A DNA stretch of 64,000 nt from Micrasema longulum (taxonomy: Eukaryota; Arthropoda; Insecta; Trichoptera; Brachycentridae), in the NCBI GenBank assembly GCA_022494885.1, contig JAGVSM010004273.1, forward strand, positions 59,165 to 123,164, read 5' to 3'. The notes beneath the pieces are model-generated. The model was not told the origin of the DNA, searched no databases, and worked only from the letters and a program-made list of their open reading frames with translations. This document shows positions 10,569 through 21,452 of this stretch, one piece after another; position 1 is the stretch's first letter, and each line of letters begins with the position of its first letter. The position numbers and the translations under genes are program-made.

Positions 10569-11166
10569 TTTTATTATTATTATTATTATTATCATGGATA
10601 ACTTATATAGCGCCGTTTTTTATTATATAATACCTCAAGGACGCTTAACAAAGTGATTCTATAGATAAATAAATTTAATTGAAGCTTTTAAATTTGTAAT
10701 TTATTTTTATTTTTAATATTTTGTTATCACATGCTACGGATTTATTCAAATGATTTAGAGAACAAGTGGGTTTTAAGTTTATTCCGAAACATCACTTCAC
10801 TCTCACAGCCTCACACCTCTGCTGGGAGAGCATTCCATGCCATAGGGCCTGCGACCGCAAATGCGCGATCACCGAACTTAGTGCGCTGTTTGCGTAGAGG
10901 TATTATAACTTTTCCTCTCGACGTAGATGTAACTGATTTAAGCGTAAGACGTCTGTCAGCTGATTCATCTGGAATGCATAGTTCGCTTAGATATTTCGGA
11001 GCAAAGTTGTGCAGTTATTTATACATAAGCCAACAAAGTTTGTATTCCACCTTCTGTGGAAAACGAAGCTAGTGCAATTTCCGAAATAGTTGAGTGATAT
11101 GACTGAGCATTTAATACAGACTGTAGGCGAGTCATTTTGTTCATTGGTAGACCTGCATGGATACCA
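10569..11166 (-). mobile_element. L2-type LINE (family A), 5'-truncated
   Basis: The (ATT)n at 10569-10592 is the minus-strand (AAT)n tail. It is followed by the structured L2 tail and the C-terminal RT coding region shared with 52314-52793. The RT frame is disrupted on the minus strand; the plus-strand frame here (10731-11072) is only its shadow. The copy is cut off near the coding phrase for AGLPMNK. Confidence 0.8.
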
Positions 11167-11879
11167 AGTTGTCGTTTATTTCGTAGAACTCCATATTATA
11201 AATTTAGTATTAAAATCAAATCCTGATTTGAGACTACTAATTTCGTTTTTTGTTTACTATACAAAGAAAATTTATAATTTTTTTGTATTATTTGGGCATT
11301 TTTTAATGAATGTAAAGATTAAGTAGACAGATGGTCTTTAAATACAATTATTTAAGGGTCCTATTCTATTGGTTTTTCTCAGATCAAAATAAACAAATCT
11401 GCATTAAAGCCGGTATTGACAAGCTAACACGCTGTTTCAATAATATCAGAATAAGACATTAAATTATTTTTTTAAATAACAATACAGCTCTTTTTGATTT
11501 GCTCAATATTCATTCCTGGAACTGCAAGTCAAGTCAGCTGTTTTTTTTTCAAATATTTAATTAACTTTAATTAATGTTTTTTTTTCATTTACTTAAGTGT
11601 CAGCTCTTTTAGTAGCTTGCAAGGTTACTAAACTCATTATATGATGTGCAAATATGATAAAAATACATTAAAAAAATATTCATAGAACATTTTTTTTTTC
11701 ACAGCTATATAATGTGACCATATGAAAACGGCGATATTAAGTGGTCATTTATTAAAAATAAAATTAGAGTTTTAACAATTAGTACACTGGAAGGTGTTTT
11801 TAGACGGGTTCATAATAATAAATAAATAAAATTAATTTCTAGGTATTAGTGTTGTAATAATAGTTTTCTTTTTTAAATG
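11167..11879. other. Unassigned AT-rich segment
   Basis: No coding or repeat signature recognised. Poly-T runs at 11545-11590 and 11690-11700 may be old TE tails. Confidence 0.3.
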
Positions 11880-12000
11880 AGGAAGTTCAGTGGTTTTTAA
11901 ATATTTTTTATTTGTTCTTTTTTTACCTATCAAACCTTGCTACGATAATTTATTTTTTAAATCGTATTATCATCGCTTTAATTTTTTAGTTTTGTTATTT
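11880..12000 (+). mobile_element. Family V DNA-element, 5' end
   Basis: AGGAAGTTCAGTGGTTTTTA (11880-11899) matches the terminal sequence at 22186 and, inverted, at 40474-40486. The other end of this copy was not found. Confidence 0.4.
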
Positions 12001-12325
12001 TGAAATTACGTCGAGTCATGCTGCCATTTAACAGTCAAACCCCGTAGCTGTCAAAATACATCAAATAATAAAAAATAGCTACCCTGAGGCCAGATTCATT
12101 ACTGTTCACTAGAAACGATGAGCTAAAACACGAAAAGTCGAATAGTAAATTCAAAAGTGTTGCAATTAAAAATATTACTTAAATCTTTTTGATTGTGATA
12201 GTTATTAATGTAATTTATATATATGGTGTAAAGTACTGTGTTTTATGTTTCTTATATTATGTTTAATACCATTTTGGATGTATGATATTATGTGTTGTCA
12301 CAAAAATGTTTTCTTTTTATGTACG

Positions 12326-12436
12326 GTGCTATTCTAAAACACTTTCGTGGCACGAGAAAATGTTTTTTTTTCGTGTATTTTGTATGTAAATACACGAGAT
12401 AATGCGGCCACGAGAGCGTTTGGAATACCAGCCCAC
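12326..12436. mobile_element. Family Z hairpin MITE, copy 1
   Basis: About 110 bases with imperfect ~30-bp inverted ends (GGTGCTATTC ... GGAATACCAGCCC) and a perfect inner hairpin: CTCGTGTATTT, then TGTATGT, then AAATACACGAG. It is nearly identical in layout to 15408-15523. No coding capacity. Confidence 0.65.
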
Positions 12437-13319
12437 GAAGTATAATGCATATCTACTATATGTATTTTATGTTTTATTAATAAAATTTAAAAAATATATA
12501 AAATAACCTGTGACGTTTCAAAGCTGTTTTTAAAAAAATATCATACGTTTTCGAGCATTTCTGTGTCGTACAATTAAGTGCTTAACTTAGTTGTATCATA
12601 TCTCCCGTAGCACTAAACTTCTCTGCATCTTTATTTTGCTTATTGGCTTAGAGAGGTATGCGCAAGGAAGGGTGATAGTAAATGAACGTAATTATGCAGA
12701 AAGCAGCCAGCCACAGAAATGTGAAACTGAGATATTAGCACTTTTGTGGTAAGTGTAAATAATCAAATCTACATAACAGTTGCAATGTTTTTTACGTTGA
12801 TAAATGAAAAATAATGCATACTCGTACATTCATTCTTTTTATAATACAAAAAAGAATTTAATTATATATTATTTGATCAATTTTAATGATTTTTATAGTC
12901 TGGCTGACCGCACAACCTAAGATGTGCATACTGCAGAAAACAGACACTCCCAGTAAAACTCTAATATATGTTGTGTTACTTCGTTGTAAGAAAAAACTAA
13001 ATCAATTTGTTACAATAACTTTTCAAATAATTTAATAATGTGTTAAAGGAATTATGGTTATTTTTTAAAGTCAGGCTGGTCACACAACTGAAAATATGGA
13101 TTTTGCAGCCAAATCTAATATTGAATGTATGCGTGATATTCTGAATTAAAATATTTGCATTCTGCATTTATTTCACGTATTTTTATTTAATTAATCTATA
13201 ATATTAAAATGCGTATGTTAAGTTCATGCTTATACCAGCTGAGACAGATTAAATGCATACGAAAAAAATTGCCAGTTGATGCCGCTCGTCAATTAATAAA
13301 TGCATGTGTAGTATGATAT

Positions 13320-13908
13320 CTACGCAGGTCTACCAATGAATAAAATGAATCGCCCACAGTATGTATTGAATGCCGCAGCGAGACTTATTTTTGGAATCTG
13401 TAAGTTCTGTCATATCACTCCACTACTACGTTTTCCACAGAGGGTGGAATACAAACTCTGTTGGCTTATGTCTAAGTTATTGCACAACTCTGCTCCAGAA
13501 TATCTAAGGGAACTCTGCATTCCAGATGAACTAGCTGACAGACGTCTTACGCTTAGATCAGCTACATCTACATCGAGAGGAAAAGTTATTATACCTCTAC
13601 GCAAACAGCGCACTAAATTCGGCGAACGTGCATTTGCGGTCGCAAGCCCTACGGCATGGAATGCTTTCCAGGCAGAGGTGCGAAACAGTAAGAGTGAAGT
13701 GATGTTTCGGAAAAAACTTAAAACCCACTTGTTCTCTAAATCATTTGATTAAATCCTTAGCGTGTGATGACAAACTACATTGTCTTTTTTAAAATTACAA
13801 ATTGAAAAAGTTGAAATTAAATTTGTTCCTTTATATAACCACTTTGTAAAGCGTCCTTGAGGCATTATATTTTGAAATTGGCGCTATACAAATTATCCAT
13901 AATAACAA
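13320..13908 (+). mobile_element. L2-type LINE (family A), 5'-truncated
   Basis: Contains the RT C-terminal region, then a 3' UTR with TGTGATGAC and the structured tail (AAAGCGTCC ... GGCGCTATAC). It begins at the same codon region (AGLPMNK) where other copies start. It lies within the family W element. Confidence 0.85.
13336..13752 (+). pseudogene. L2/CR1-type reverse transcriptase C-terminal fragment
   Basis: A 138-codon frame carries VLNAAARLIF, HITPLLRFPQRVEYKLCW, SAPEYLRELC, RTKFGERAFAVASPTAWN and FRKKLKTHLF. These form the conserved C-terminal region of L2/CR1-group LINE proteins, downstream of the RT palm. Compared with 52314-52793 it lacks six residues (RELHWL or equivalent) between PLL and RFPQ. 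That is an 18-base in-frame deletion, probably by slippage between short direct repeats. The catalytic RT and endonuclease domains are absent, so this is a dead 3' fragment despite the open frame. Confidence 0.85.
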
Positions 13909-14205
13909 TGTGTTTATTTATTTTTATATTTATTAAAGAAATCTAGATTTTTGGAGGCATTAATCTTCCTATAAGCGTCTATACCGTAAGATTTCTTTAG
14001 TGCTGTGGGTGTTTTCTGCAAATTGAGAAATGCCGTTTTTGTGGTCAACACTATTTTCAGAAGGTGATTATTACAGTTTTTGTATAAACGCGGCCTGGTT
14101 AATTTTATCAGAACATAGAATTGACCTTACTGCACCCGATAACACCAATATCTATATATTTTTTCAAAATTAAGAACTGTCTGCTTTCTGCATAACTACT
14201 TTAGA

Positions 14206-15127
14206 ATAATCTGTGTGACGGTTTTTATAAGTACGAAGAACGAGTCATGTTTCATGTTGCATTTTCAAATAAAATGAAGGTAAACGATTTATTTATTTTT
14301 TATCTCGAAATGGTTTTTAAACAAGGAACTATCCACCATTGTTCTTTTTTTTTAAATACTTTTTTACACTTTTTTTTCACAGTTTGAGTGGAACGTATCC
14401 CTCGTGCAAAAAAGGTTCCGGTGTATATTCGACACTATCGATTGCCGAATATTCGATTGGTTACGATTCCGAATGATGGCGTTCGGCGTTCTGCTCTGCA
14501 AAATTCCTGAAAACTTAAAATTTTCACATACCCGAAACAGTTAAGACCGTGGGTCTACCTATCGGTTTCACTCATACAAAAAAGCTTGTTACTTTTCAAT
14601 CAACGAGTTTCACTTTTAAAATTTTCAGTTTCATGTATCGGGATTTTAATTGAATTTAGCTACTTTCAATGTGATTTTGGCGAATGATATGAAGGGTCTT
14701 TATCGGATAATGTAGTTCATTCTCCTGACCATATTGCAAACACGAATGGTAGCCAAAACTGTATTTTCTTGTATCACAACAGCCTATGTCCAATATAATA
14801 GTTTAATAACATCAGATTGGATTATTATTATCAATATTTTATTTTTTTAAACTCCTACGCCCTTTATATTAGTCACCAAATAATAAATCCCACAACCATG
14901 CTTAGCACTGCTTATTTAAAGGTGTACTACATCAATTTAATCAAGTCACTGTGAATGAATTGTTAGTTGGTACGTACTACGTTTGACAATTTCAACACCA
15001 AGAATTATCAACATTACTTCTGTTTGATGGGAAAGGACGGCACAAGTTCGCCTTTTAATTTAGATTACAGTAAAAATTCCTTATTTATTATGATGTTTTC
15101 TTACTGTCATATTTACGTTTTTATTTT
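14206..15127. other. Unassigned segment
   Basis: No recognisable repeat or coding motif. A GC-balanced patch at 14390-14520 has no open frame of note. Confidence 0.35.
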
Positions 15128-15310
15128 TATGGGCAACTCATGTAGCGCTGTCGTAATATAATACCTCAAGGGCGCTTTAAAAAGCGCTTTAAAAAACTTT
15201 AAAAAGTGTTTCTCTGAATCCCAATTTAATTTTAACTTAAAATTTAGTAAAACAATTTATTTTGTCTTCAGATGGTACAGATTTATACAAATAATTTATT
15301 TTGATGATAT
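15128..15310 (-). mobile_element. L2-type LINE (family A), 3' tail
   Basis: The minus-strand structured tail (AGCGC ... GCGCT) and 3' UTR text match 48893-49065. A short duplication of the AAAGCGC segment is visible at 15175-15195. Confidence 0.7.
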
Positions 15311-15407
15311 CATGATAAACTGATTACAATGAGAAGTTAACATTTATCTTCAATTTTATCTACAAAGTAAAGTATACGCGCTCATATTCATAATACTAAA
15401 CCCGATC

Positions 15408-15625
15408 TGGGGTGCTATTCTGAACCACTATCGTGGCACGAGAAAACAGCTTTTCTCGTGTATTTTGTATGTAAATACACGAGATAATACGGCCACGAGA
15501 GCGTTCGGAATACCAGCCCTGATATTCTGAAGCGCAGGGAACGTTTTGCTATCGCGTATTTAGTGTGCAAATGCGCGCTAAAAAGTTTTTCACTCCCGCG
15601 AGAGCGTTCAGAATAGCAGTCCTGT
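15408..15625. mobile_element. Family Z hairpin MITEs, tandem pair
   Basis: The first unit (15408-15523) has ends GGGGTGCTATTCTGAACCAC and GGAATACCAGCCC, with a perfect inner stem CTCGTGTATTT/AAATACACGAG. A diverged second unit follows head-to-tail (15524-15625): TATTCTGAAGCGC ... GCGTTCAGAATAGCAG. No transposase. Confidence 0.6.
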
Positions 15626-15635
15626 TCTCTACGTC

Positions 15636-15790
15636 ATTTGAATGAATGTGTAGCATGTGATGACAAAACAAACTGTATTACTAAAAGGTTTTATTGAAAT
15701 AGTGCAAGTAAAATTAAAATCAGTATTAATAGAATCACTCTGTAAACAACTGTAAAGTGCCCTTTAAGAATAAAAAAAATAAAAAAATAT
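15636..15790 (+). mobile_element. L2-type LINE (family A), 3' UTR fragment
   Basis: TGTGATGACAAA and AATCACTCTGTAAA ... AAGTGCCCTT match the L2 3' UTR (compare 13741-13870), in the opposite orientation to the copy at 15128-15310. The two L2 ends thus flank the Z pair as an inverted pair. Confidence 0.55.
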
Positions 15791-15837
15791 AATAGGTATT
15801 GTGCAAAATTCACTTTCGTTTTCCCTGAGTCAATGCT

Positions 15838-16185
15838 GATGAAGAATACAGTTCTGAGTATGAAATAGAGACAGAACCCTGGACGCGTGTTTTCGACTCG
15901 ACGACGGTTGCTCTTGGGTAAAAATCCCGACAAAGGAAATCGAGTGGAAAAGTGTCCGGCTCGTTGTGTAGTGGTCGAAGTCCTGAGCTCGATTCCTGGC
16001 AAGGTGGACGTGAAACATTTATTTTAAAGTTTTTTCAAATTGCATATTTCGTATTTCTGGACTGGCTCCTGGGGCGTAAGATTAATCATTTTACCTTCAT
16101 GTAAAAGATGATCGAAACACGCTGGATTTGGTTAACCAATGCCCTATGCACCATTGGGTGCGGAAAGGAAAACGATGAACAAATA
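15838..16185 (+). mobile_element. Composite SINE: hairpin module + tRNA-like head + SINE1 body
   Basis: Three modules run in order. First the SINE3 upstream hairpin region (15838-15945; outer ACTCGAC/ATCGAGT, inner TTGGG/CCCGA). Then a tRNA-like head (15957-16012; box A TGTGTAGTGG, B-box-like GAGCTCGATTCC). Then a SINE1 body ending CACCATTGGGTGCGGAAAGG (to about 16170). It shows that SINE1 and SINE3 share or exchange modules. Confidence 0.65.
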
Positions 16186-16379
16186 ACGTTGTTGACAATT
16201 AGTAGGTGCAAAGTGATCACTATAAGTAGATATTGTACGAAAGTCATTTTTAATATCTCAATATTTATTACCGTACCCCTAAATACTAAATTTATCAATG
16301 GACACATTTGCGTAATCTATCGAATAAAATATATAATTTTCTTATCAACAATAAAACTTTAGTTTCTACATTATTTCTC

Positions 16380-17859
16380 GTAACGCGCTAAGCGCGATGT
16401 TATTTTGCCTGTTAAAATATGAAAATGTATTCTAAAAACTGCGTCCATTAGCGCATCGGCATTCTCCGCGATTATTTTAATCATTTTCTATAATCCCTAA
16501 GAGACATTGTTAAAAATAAATCACTATGTGCAATTTAAAAATAAATGTTTTATGTATTTAATTCTATTTTATTATTTTATCTGTTGTATATGACCGATCG
16601 TAATACACCGTTTGTTGGCGTGTAGAAAGTGCGGCGTTGTCAGTTCTTACACAAGGCGACTGCGCGCGGCAACGGCGCGCTGGCGTCATTACTAAATTTA
16701 AAGTTCTATTCCGCGCGCTCAAGTAACACAAGGAGAATTTACACTCCGAGTAAAAAGCGCAACGTAACTACGCGTACTAAAATTAACTTTACATTCGAAA
16801 GAATAATTTTTTGCACTTGTTGCGCAGCTGGCTGATTTTTTATATCGTTTCGGAACCGGGCTTAATGCGGCCAGCGGCAACCTCGCAGACGTACTATCTG
16901 GAAATCGGCGGGAATTGAGTGCCGTATTAATTTGAAAAATAGAAAATGCGCGCGCAGTTATGAAAAAGTTTCGGATATTTTCAAAATCCAAATGTCAGTA
17001 TTTAGAAGAACTTTATATTTTAATGATTATGTGCGAACAAATTATCGCCCTTATTCATGTTTTAGTAAATATTAAAAATATTTTATCTATTCGATTTTAA
17101 AATCTAAAAATTCATCCAACTTGAACATAATATTAATCAAAGAAAATGTAAAATTTAAACTCCCATTTAAAAATAGGCGAAGTGAAAAAATTAAAAATTG
17201 TATAGGTGAGCCAAGGCAGTAAAAAAATATTTTGATTTGGAGAAAATAATTGATAATTTTTTTTTATCAAAATTAATTTAACATAATTTGTTAAATAATT
17301 TATAAATTAAATATGTAATCAATTTTATTATTAGAGCACGCGTAAGAATATTTTTATGTGTGCCCTACTTCCAGATTTAAAATAAAATAAATAAATAAAT
17401 GGACCACGCCATCTTACTCCTTAAATTCAAATTCGGAAGAATAAAAAACCTGTTTATTGGCTAACCATAAAAACGAAAAATGACGAAACCAGTAAATTGT
17501 CACATTGCCACGAATGACGTCATGATTTTATTCTATGGTCGCCGCACATTGTTATCAATGACGTTTAATAAATAGACACGTTACTCCTATATTAACTACA
17601 TTTATGATATAGCATATACATATTGCGTAGCCCTCAACAATTGAAGAAAGCAGATAGCAAATTACGGTACACATGCAATTTGTATCAAAGGTATTACCTT
17701 AGTTCATATTTATTTCTGTGAAACTGGTTACCCATAGATACGACACTAGCTGGCAGCTGTAAAATTTTGAAAAATGAGCACCTAAAGTAAAACAAAATAA
17801 ATAACTCATTCGTAAGATAATTTCTGCTCTACAAGATATTGTGTTTTCTTTTACGTTAC
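16380..17859. other. Unassigned segment with a GC-richer unique core
   Basis: 16580-16960 is CpG-containing unique DNA with no domain in its short open frames (16629-16835 plus, 16719-16991 minus). 17080-17250 is AT-rich and weakly resembles 35530-35700, possibly an old repeat. Nothing else is recognised. Confidence 0.35.
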
Positions 17860-18111
17860 ATCATCATCATTCCCTTTCCGCACATAATGGTGAACTGCAT
17901 TGGTACACCGATCGCAGCGTATCTTGATAATTTTGGTCACATGAAGGTAAGGTGATCAGTCTTTCGCTTCAAGTACCAGTCCAGGGACTATGAAATATTT
18001 TAAAGCGAAAACAGCCTTTAAATAAATATTTCATTTCAACCATGTCGGGAGTCGAACCCGAGATCTCTGCATGGTTGGCAAACGCGCTGACCATAACACC
18101 GCGAGGCCGAT
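17860..18111 (-). mobile_element. SINE1, full-length copy
   Basis: Complete minus-strand SINE of about 250 bases. The tRNA-like head (18111 down to 18040) has box A GGTGTTATGGTCAGCG and box B TCGGGTTCGACTCCC. A body with TGAAATATTT, CTGGACTGG and ATCAAGATACGCTGCGAT follows, then a tail GGAAAGGGAATGATGATG. It serves as the reference for the partial copies at 2021, 2868, 32083 and 59048. Confidence 0.85.
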
Positions 18112-18394
18112 GTATATTATTTTTAATTACAAGCCATAAAAACGGAATTTCAAGTGGACGAATGTGAGCATTTTCGACCCCTTCTGTTCGCGTTCAATCG
18201 ATGGAATAAATCTGTCATGGTGCTCGCGATGTTTGCGCAGTGTGCGATGTTACTAACTTGTCGTAAAATAATTCAATAACACATTATTGAATAATTTATT
18301 TCAATTTGTTGTTAACATAAATTGTGTTGCAATAAAATGGAATCCTTCATTATTTTAAAATAGACATAAAACAGATTTTTTTAAACCATTTATG

Positions 18395-18890
18395 GTGTTA
18401 ACAAATTACAACACAGATGGAGAATATTTTAAAGAAGGGATATGGAAGTCTAGGCATTTACACGGCTTATGACCTGTCATTGGCTGGTTTAAGTGGCCAC
18501 TTTACACACTGGGTAACATTCACCATTTTGCCTATTTTTAAACATCCATAATTCTTCAATCTTTAATCTGTTGATTTTAGTGAAGTTAAAGAACTGCAAC
18601 TGAACTGTTGCGAAGATATTCATCTGATTTCTCACACTTTCGTCTAAGAGATCGCATTTAACCCGCGTTCACTCGGCTTTCATCCCTCCTCTCCGTTGTG
18701 CACTGCCAGTTTAGCGTCGATTGACAACAATTTTTCTTTCAATTTGCCTGAAAACAATTTTCCAATTATTAAATATTTTTCTTGTTATCCATCTCGGTTG
18801 TAATTTGCTAATCTTGATGACTCCCTAGGGGGTAAAATCCAGTTACTTGTCTACAAACATTTGGACAATGTCAAAATATTGTACTTATGT
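18395..18890 (+). mobile_element. Family X repeat
   Basis: Contains the family signature: AGTCTAGGCATTTACACGGC, then TGACCTGTCATTGGCTGG, GTGGCCACTTTACACACTG, ACATTCACCATTTTGCC, and later GCCTGAAAACAATTTTCC. At 18823-18885 the end module occurs in inverted orientation (CCTAGGGGGTAAAATCCAG). No coding motif. At least 14 fragments lie in the window. Confidence 0.6.
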
Positions 18891-19544
18891 ATCTCGTTGT
18901 TTTAATTATTTTTATTATAACGAATAACTACAAAGTTAGTTCTTCAAATATTAAATATTTTGAAATATATATTCTTTTTAAGAGTATGTAGTTATTTTCG
19001 CTATTTTTCTGTATAAAATATTTATACACACTACCTTATATTAATAATATTACTGTTAAGAGGAAATGCGGTCGTTCTCTTAATTTGAAAAAAAACGGAC
19101 AAAACTTATGTTAACTCATACATATAATAATATTATTTTTATTTATAGGTAGGTAGCAAGTACTAGATACTTATTATCTAGTAAGCGTATTAAATTTATG
19201 CGTAGGCAACATTAAGGGTAGTATCACGACACTCCTCTTCCGCACAAATCCTACGAACACTTTACCGGGGTATTGAGCCAGGGCATCGAAGCTTGGGTGG
19301 GAGAGATTCAGTAATTTCAGCCAGCGTGGGTTTTAGCACAGAACGCCATAATATTCTCAAAAGCTAAGTAATTAGAGGCTGAATTCCCCTGTCAAAGCGA
19401 AATTCTAGAATTAGAACCTAACGTCTTTTTTGTACTGAATTACTCATATAATTAGGCATGGGTCTAAATTTAACAAACAGTAAATCAGTATCCAATAATT
19501 TTATTTATGTTTATATTTATAAATATTTTTCTGCTACTATTTTT
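18891..19544. other. Unassigned segment
   Basis: AT-rich to 19200, then a unique mixed-composition stretch. No TE or coding signature identified. Confidence 0.35.
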
Positions 19545-19645
19545 AGGTTAGGTTTGGCGAAACAAGTATTTCAGCTGAAACCGAAATCAAATTTCGGCTT
19601 CTGTTCTAGTTTCGGCCGAAATCAAAACCGAAACTTATTTAAATA
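19545..19645 (+). repeat. Family T repeat rich in TTTCGGCCGAAA-type palindromes
   Basis: CAGCTGAAACCGAAATC, TTTCGGCTTCTGTTCTAG and TTTCGGCCGAAATC match 53396-53480 and, more loosely, 36125-36250. Short overlapping palindromes suggest a MITE-like element. Ends are undefined. Confidence 0.5.
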
Positions 19646-19679
19646 AGTTAAAAGTATTTTTTTTTATTTAAATTATTTA

Positions 19680-19935
19680 TTGACAATTCTTGATGGAATT
19701 CCATTGTAATGATGTAATAACTTATATTACATATAAGTTATTAATTTAAAAATACCACACTTAAGATAATATTTAGTTTTATATAAATTATCCTTACACT
19801 GTATAATATTTACCAGTCTGAAGATGCCCATTAGAGGGTGAAAGCGCTAATTGGTCAAATAAATAAGTGGAAGTGTACTATGTATTTTTAAATTAATAAC
19901 TTATATGTAAATATAAGTTATTACATCAAGTTAAA
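19680..19935 (+). mobile_element. Penelope-like / retrozyme-like inverted-repeat unit with ribozyme
   Basis: Arms near 19708-19745 and 19895-19925 are complementary (AATGATGTAATAACTTATAT against ATAAGTTATTACATCA). Between them lies a hammerhead motif (19812-19855). The same layout occurs inverted at 36490-36905. Penelope-like elements and animal retrozymes are known to carry hammerheads in their terminal repeats. No RT or GIY-YIG frame is present here. Confidence 0.6.
19812..19855 (+). ncRNA. Type I hammerhead ribozyme motif
   Basis: Stem I is ACCAGT (19812-19817) with ATTGGT (19850-19855). The core CTGAAGA is at 19818-19824. Stem II is GCCC/GGGT with loop ATTAGA (19826-19839). GAAA is at 19840-19843. 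AGCGCT (19843-19848) is self-complementary. Predicted cleavage follows A19849 (CUA). All invariant core positions are present. Stem III has no loop, so folding would need two strands, as described for dimeric hammerheads. The whole 44 nt is identical to 36620-36663 (minus). Confidence 0.75.
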
Positions 19936-19984
19936 AGTAATTTAAAAACAACCAGATCATTAGAGTAAGTGTTTAACTCTTAAA

Positions 19985-20600
19985 AGACTGTGGTAAATAA
20001 TCCCTTTGCGCGCGGTGATGTAACATCGTGTTACCACTAGTAAAAGACGGAATATTCTGAAGTTCAGACATTTGAAAAAAATGAAAAACATGGAAACAAA
20101 CTGTTTAATAATTCGTTTTCCATAACTTATGTGAATAAACATATAATTTAGCCCTGTTATAGCAAATAAATTAAAAATCATAAATACGCCGCTCATGTTA
20201 CGCGCGTGCGCCCCCTATCATTGTCATTAACCAACTGAAGGCTAAATCTGTTTTAGACGACACCCGCCGCAGAACAGCGTCTGTCTTTCCTGTTATGACT
20301 TATATCTTCGTGCTCTCTCTTGTATAAGGTATATGTATAGATGTGTTGCTGAATTAGCGGACATTCATTCTTCGCGTAGCAAGGCTAAATATTTTTTGAA
20401 TAAACATTTAGCATAGTTATACAAATTTTACTTTCCAAGTCGGGTATGAAAATGTCCATTTGAAGATTACAAAAAATACGAATCCATCTCTCAAAAAAAT
20501 AAGAGAGATATATCAAGTCTTGTGTCCTATGTCGACTTGTGTGACATCACAGCTACACAAGAGTTAATAAAGTACACAATAAAATAAAAGGCATAAATTC
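19985..20600 (+). mobile_element. Family U repeat, copy 1
   Basis: The start CGGTGATGTAACATCGTGTT (from about 20018), then GAATATTCTGAAGTTCAGAC, 'acagcgtctgtctttcc', and a distal part ending TGTGTCCTATGTCGACTTGT. The order matches 31488-32045. The class is unknown; no terminal repeats were confirmed. Confidence 0.5.
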
Positions 20601-20807
20601 AATGGTTCGTTGTTGTTATATGTTATACTTATTACTTATATTTTATTTTTTTTGTTACATTTTATCTTCCAACCTTAATTAGTAAAATGGCGCACTTTAA
20701 TGCATTATCACGTATGTTAAAATTACATAAGTACATATGCAGAAAGTAATGCTAATACTGAAATCTTTAACGATACATAAAATAATTATAGAAGAACTTC
20801 ACAAAGA

Positions 20808-20975
20808 TCAAAGATGAAAGAATTGAAGGAATATAGATGTTCAAATATGGGCAGAATGGTGAAAGTTACACAGTGTGTAAAGTGGCCCCTTAAACCAGCC
20901 AATGGCAGGTCATAAGCCCTGTAGATGCCTAGACTTCTGTATTACCTTCTCTTAAATGTTCTTCATTTCTGTTAT
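20808..20975 (-). mobile_element. Family X fragment
   Basis: Minus-strand signatures: CATTGGCTGGTTTAAG, GGCCACTTTACACACTGTGT, ATTCACCATTCTGCCC. Truncated at both ends. Confidence 0.65.
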
Positions 20976-21015
20976 AATATATTATAGAAGAACTGTAACG
21001 CAATGTATAAAATGC

Positions 21016-21130
21016 AATGAATCGGGTTGTGGTCCCGTGGCTAGTGTCGTGGACTCATGGATCAAAGATCCGAAGATCGCACCCCACTCTACCACAACTT
21101 GATTTCCATTTTTTGATACCGAAATATAAA
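21016..21130 (+). mobile_element. tRNA-derived SINE (SINE2), 5' part
   Basis: The head GGGTTGTGGTCCCGTGGC has a 3' complement ACCACAACTT, so an acceptor-like stem can form. The B box is degraded (GAAGATCGCACCC). Compare 1259 and 9241. Confidence 0.65.
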
Positions 21131-21283
21131 AAAAAGTATTAAATAAACAACACTTTTTTTTTAAACACTGTTCTATTGGTTTTCTTATTTTTTCTTTAAT
21201 GTATGTTTTATATAAAATTTTAAGTGTATCCCTTTTCGAGTACTTTTTTTTGAAAAGACACTGCAAATAAAATAGCATATTTA

Positions 21284-21452
21284 TGCGATTAGATAAACCA
21301 AAATCTTAAGTCTGGTTATGTCAAAAGCAGGCAGAACCGAAGGGCATGTATGACAAGATGTATGAATGTGGAAGAAGCTAGAAATGTATGCCAGGATAGA
21401 CGTGTGTGGCGGTCCATTTGCTTACCCCTGCGAGGAAATGGCGTGATGGTAT
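21284..21452 (+). mobile_element. RTE-type LINE, second subfamily, 3' end
   Basis: Matches 58017-58215: coding text for DQINQNLKSG-like, KSR.NRRACM and RACMTRCMNVEEAR, then the PLR/AYPY-like end and GGCGTGATGG. Stops and frame shifts are present. The usual (TAG)n or (GTTT)n tail is not seen. Confidence 0.65.

Larger units (their letters stand above)
12685..14205. mobile_element. Family W TIR element, split by an L2
   Basis: The left end ACGTAATTATGCAGAAAGCA and the inverted right end at about 14175-14200 match the TIRs of 49772-50212. Interior text near 13960-14150 (for example 'aaaaacggcatttctcaa' on the minus strand) also matches that copy. The L2 copy at 13320-13908 lies inside. Total span about 1.5 kb. 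Confidence 0.6.
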
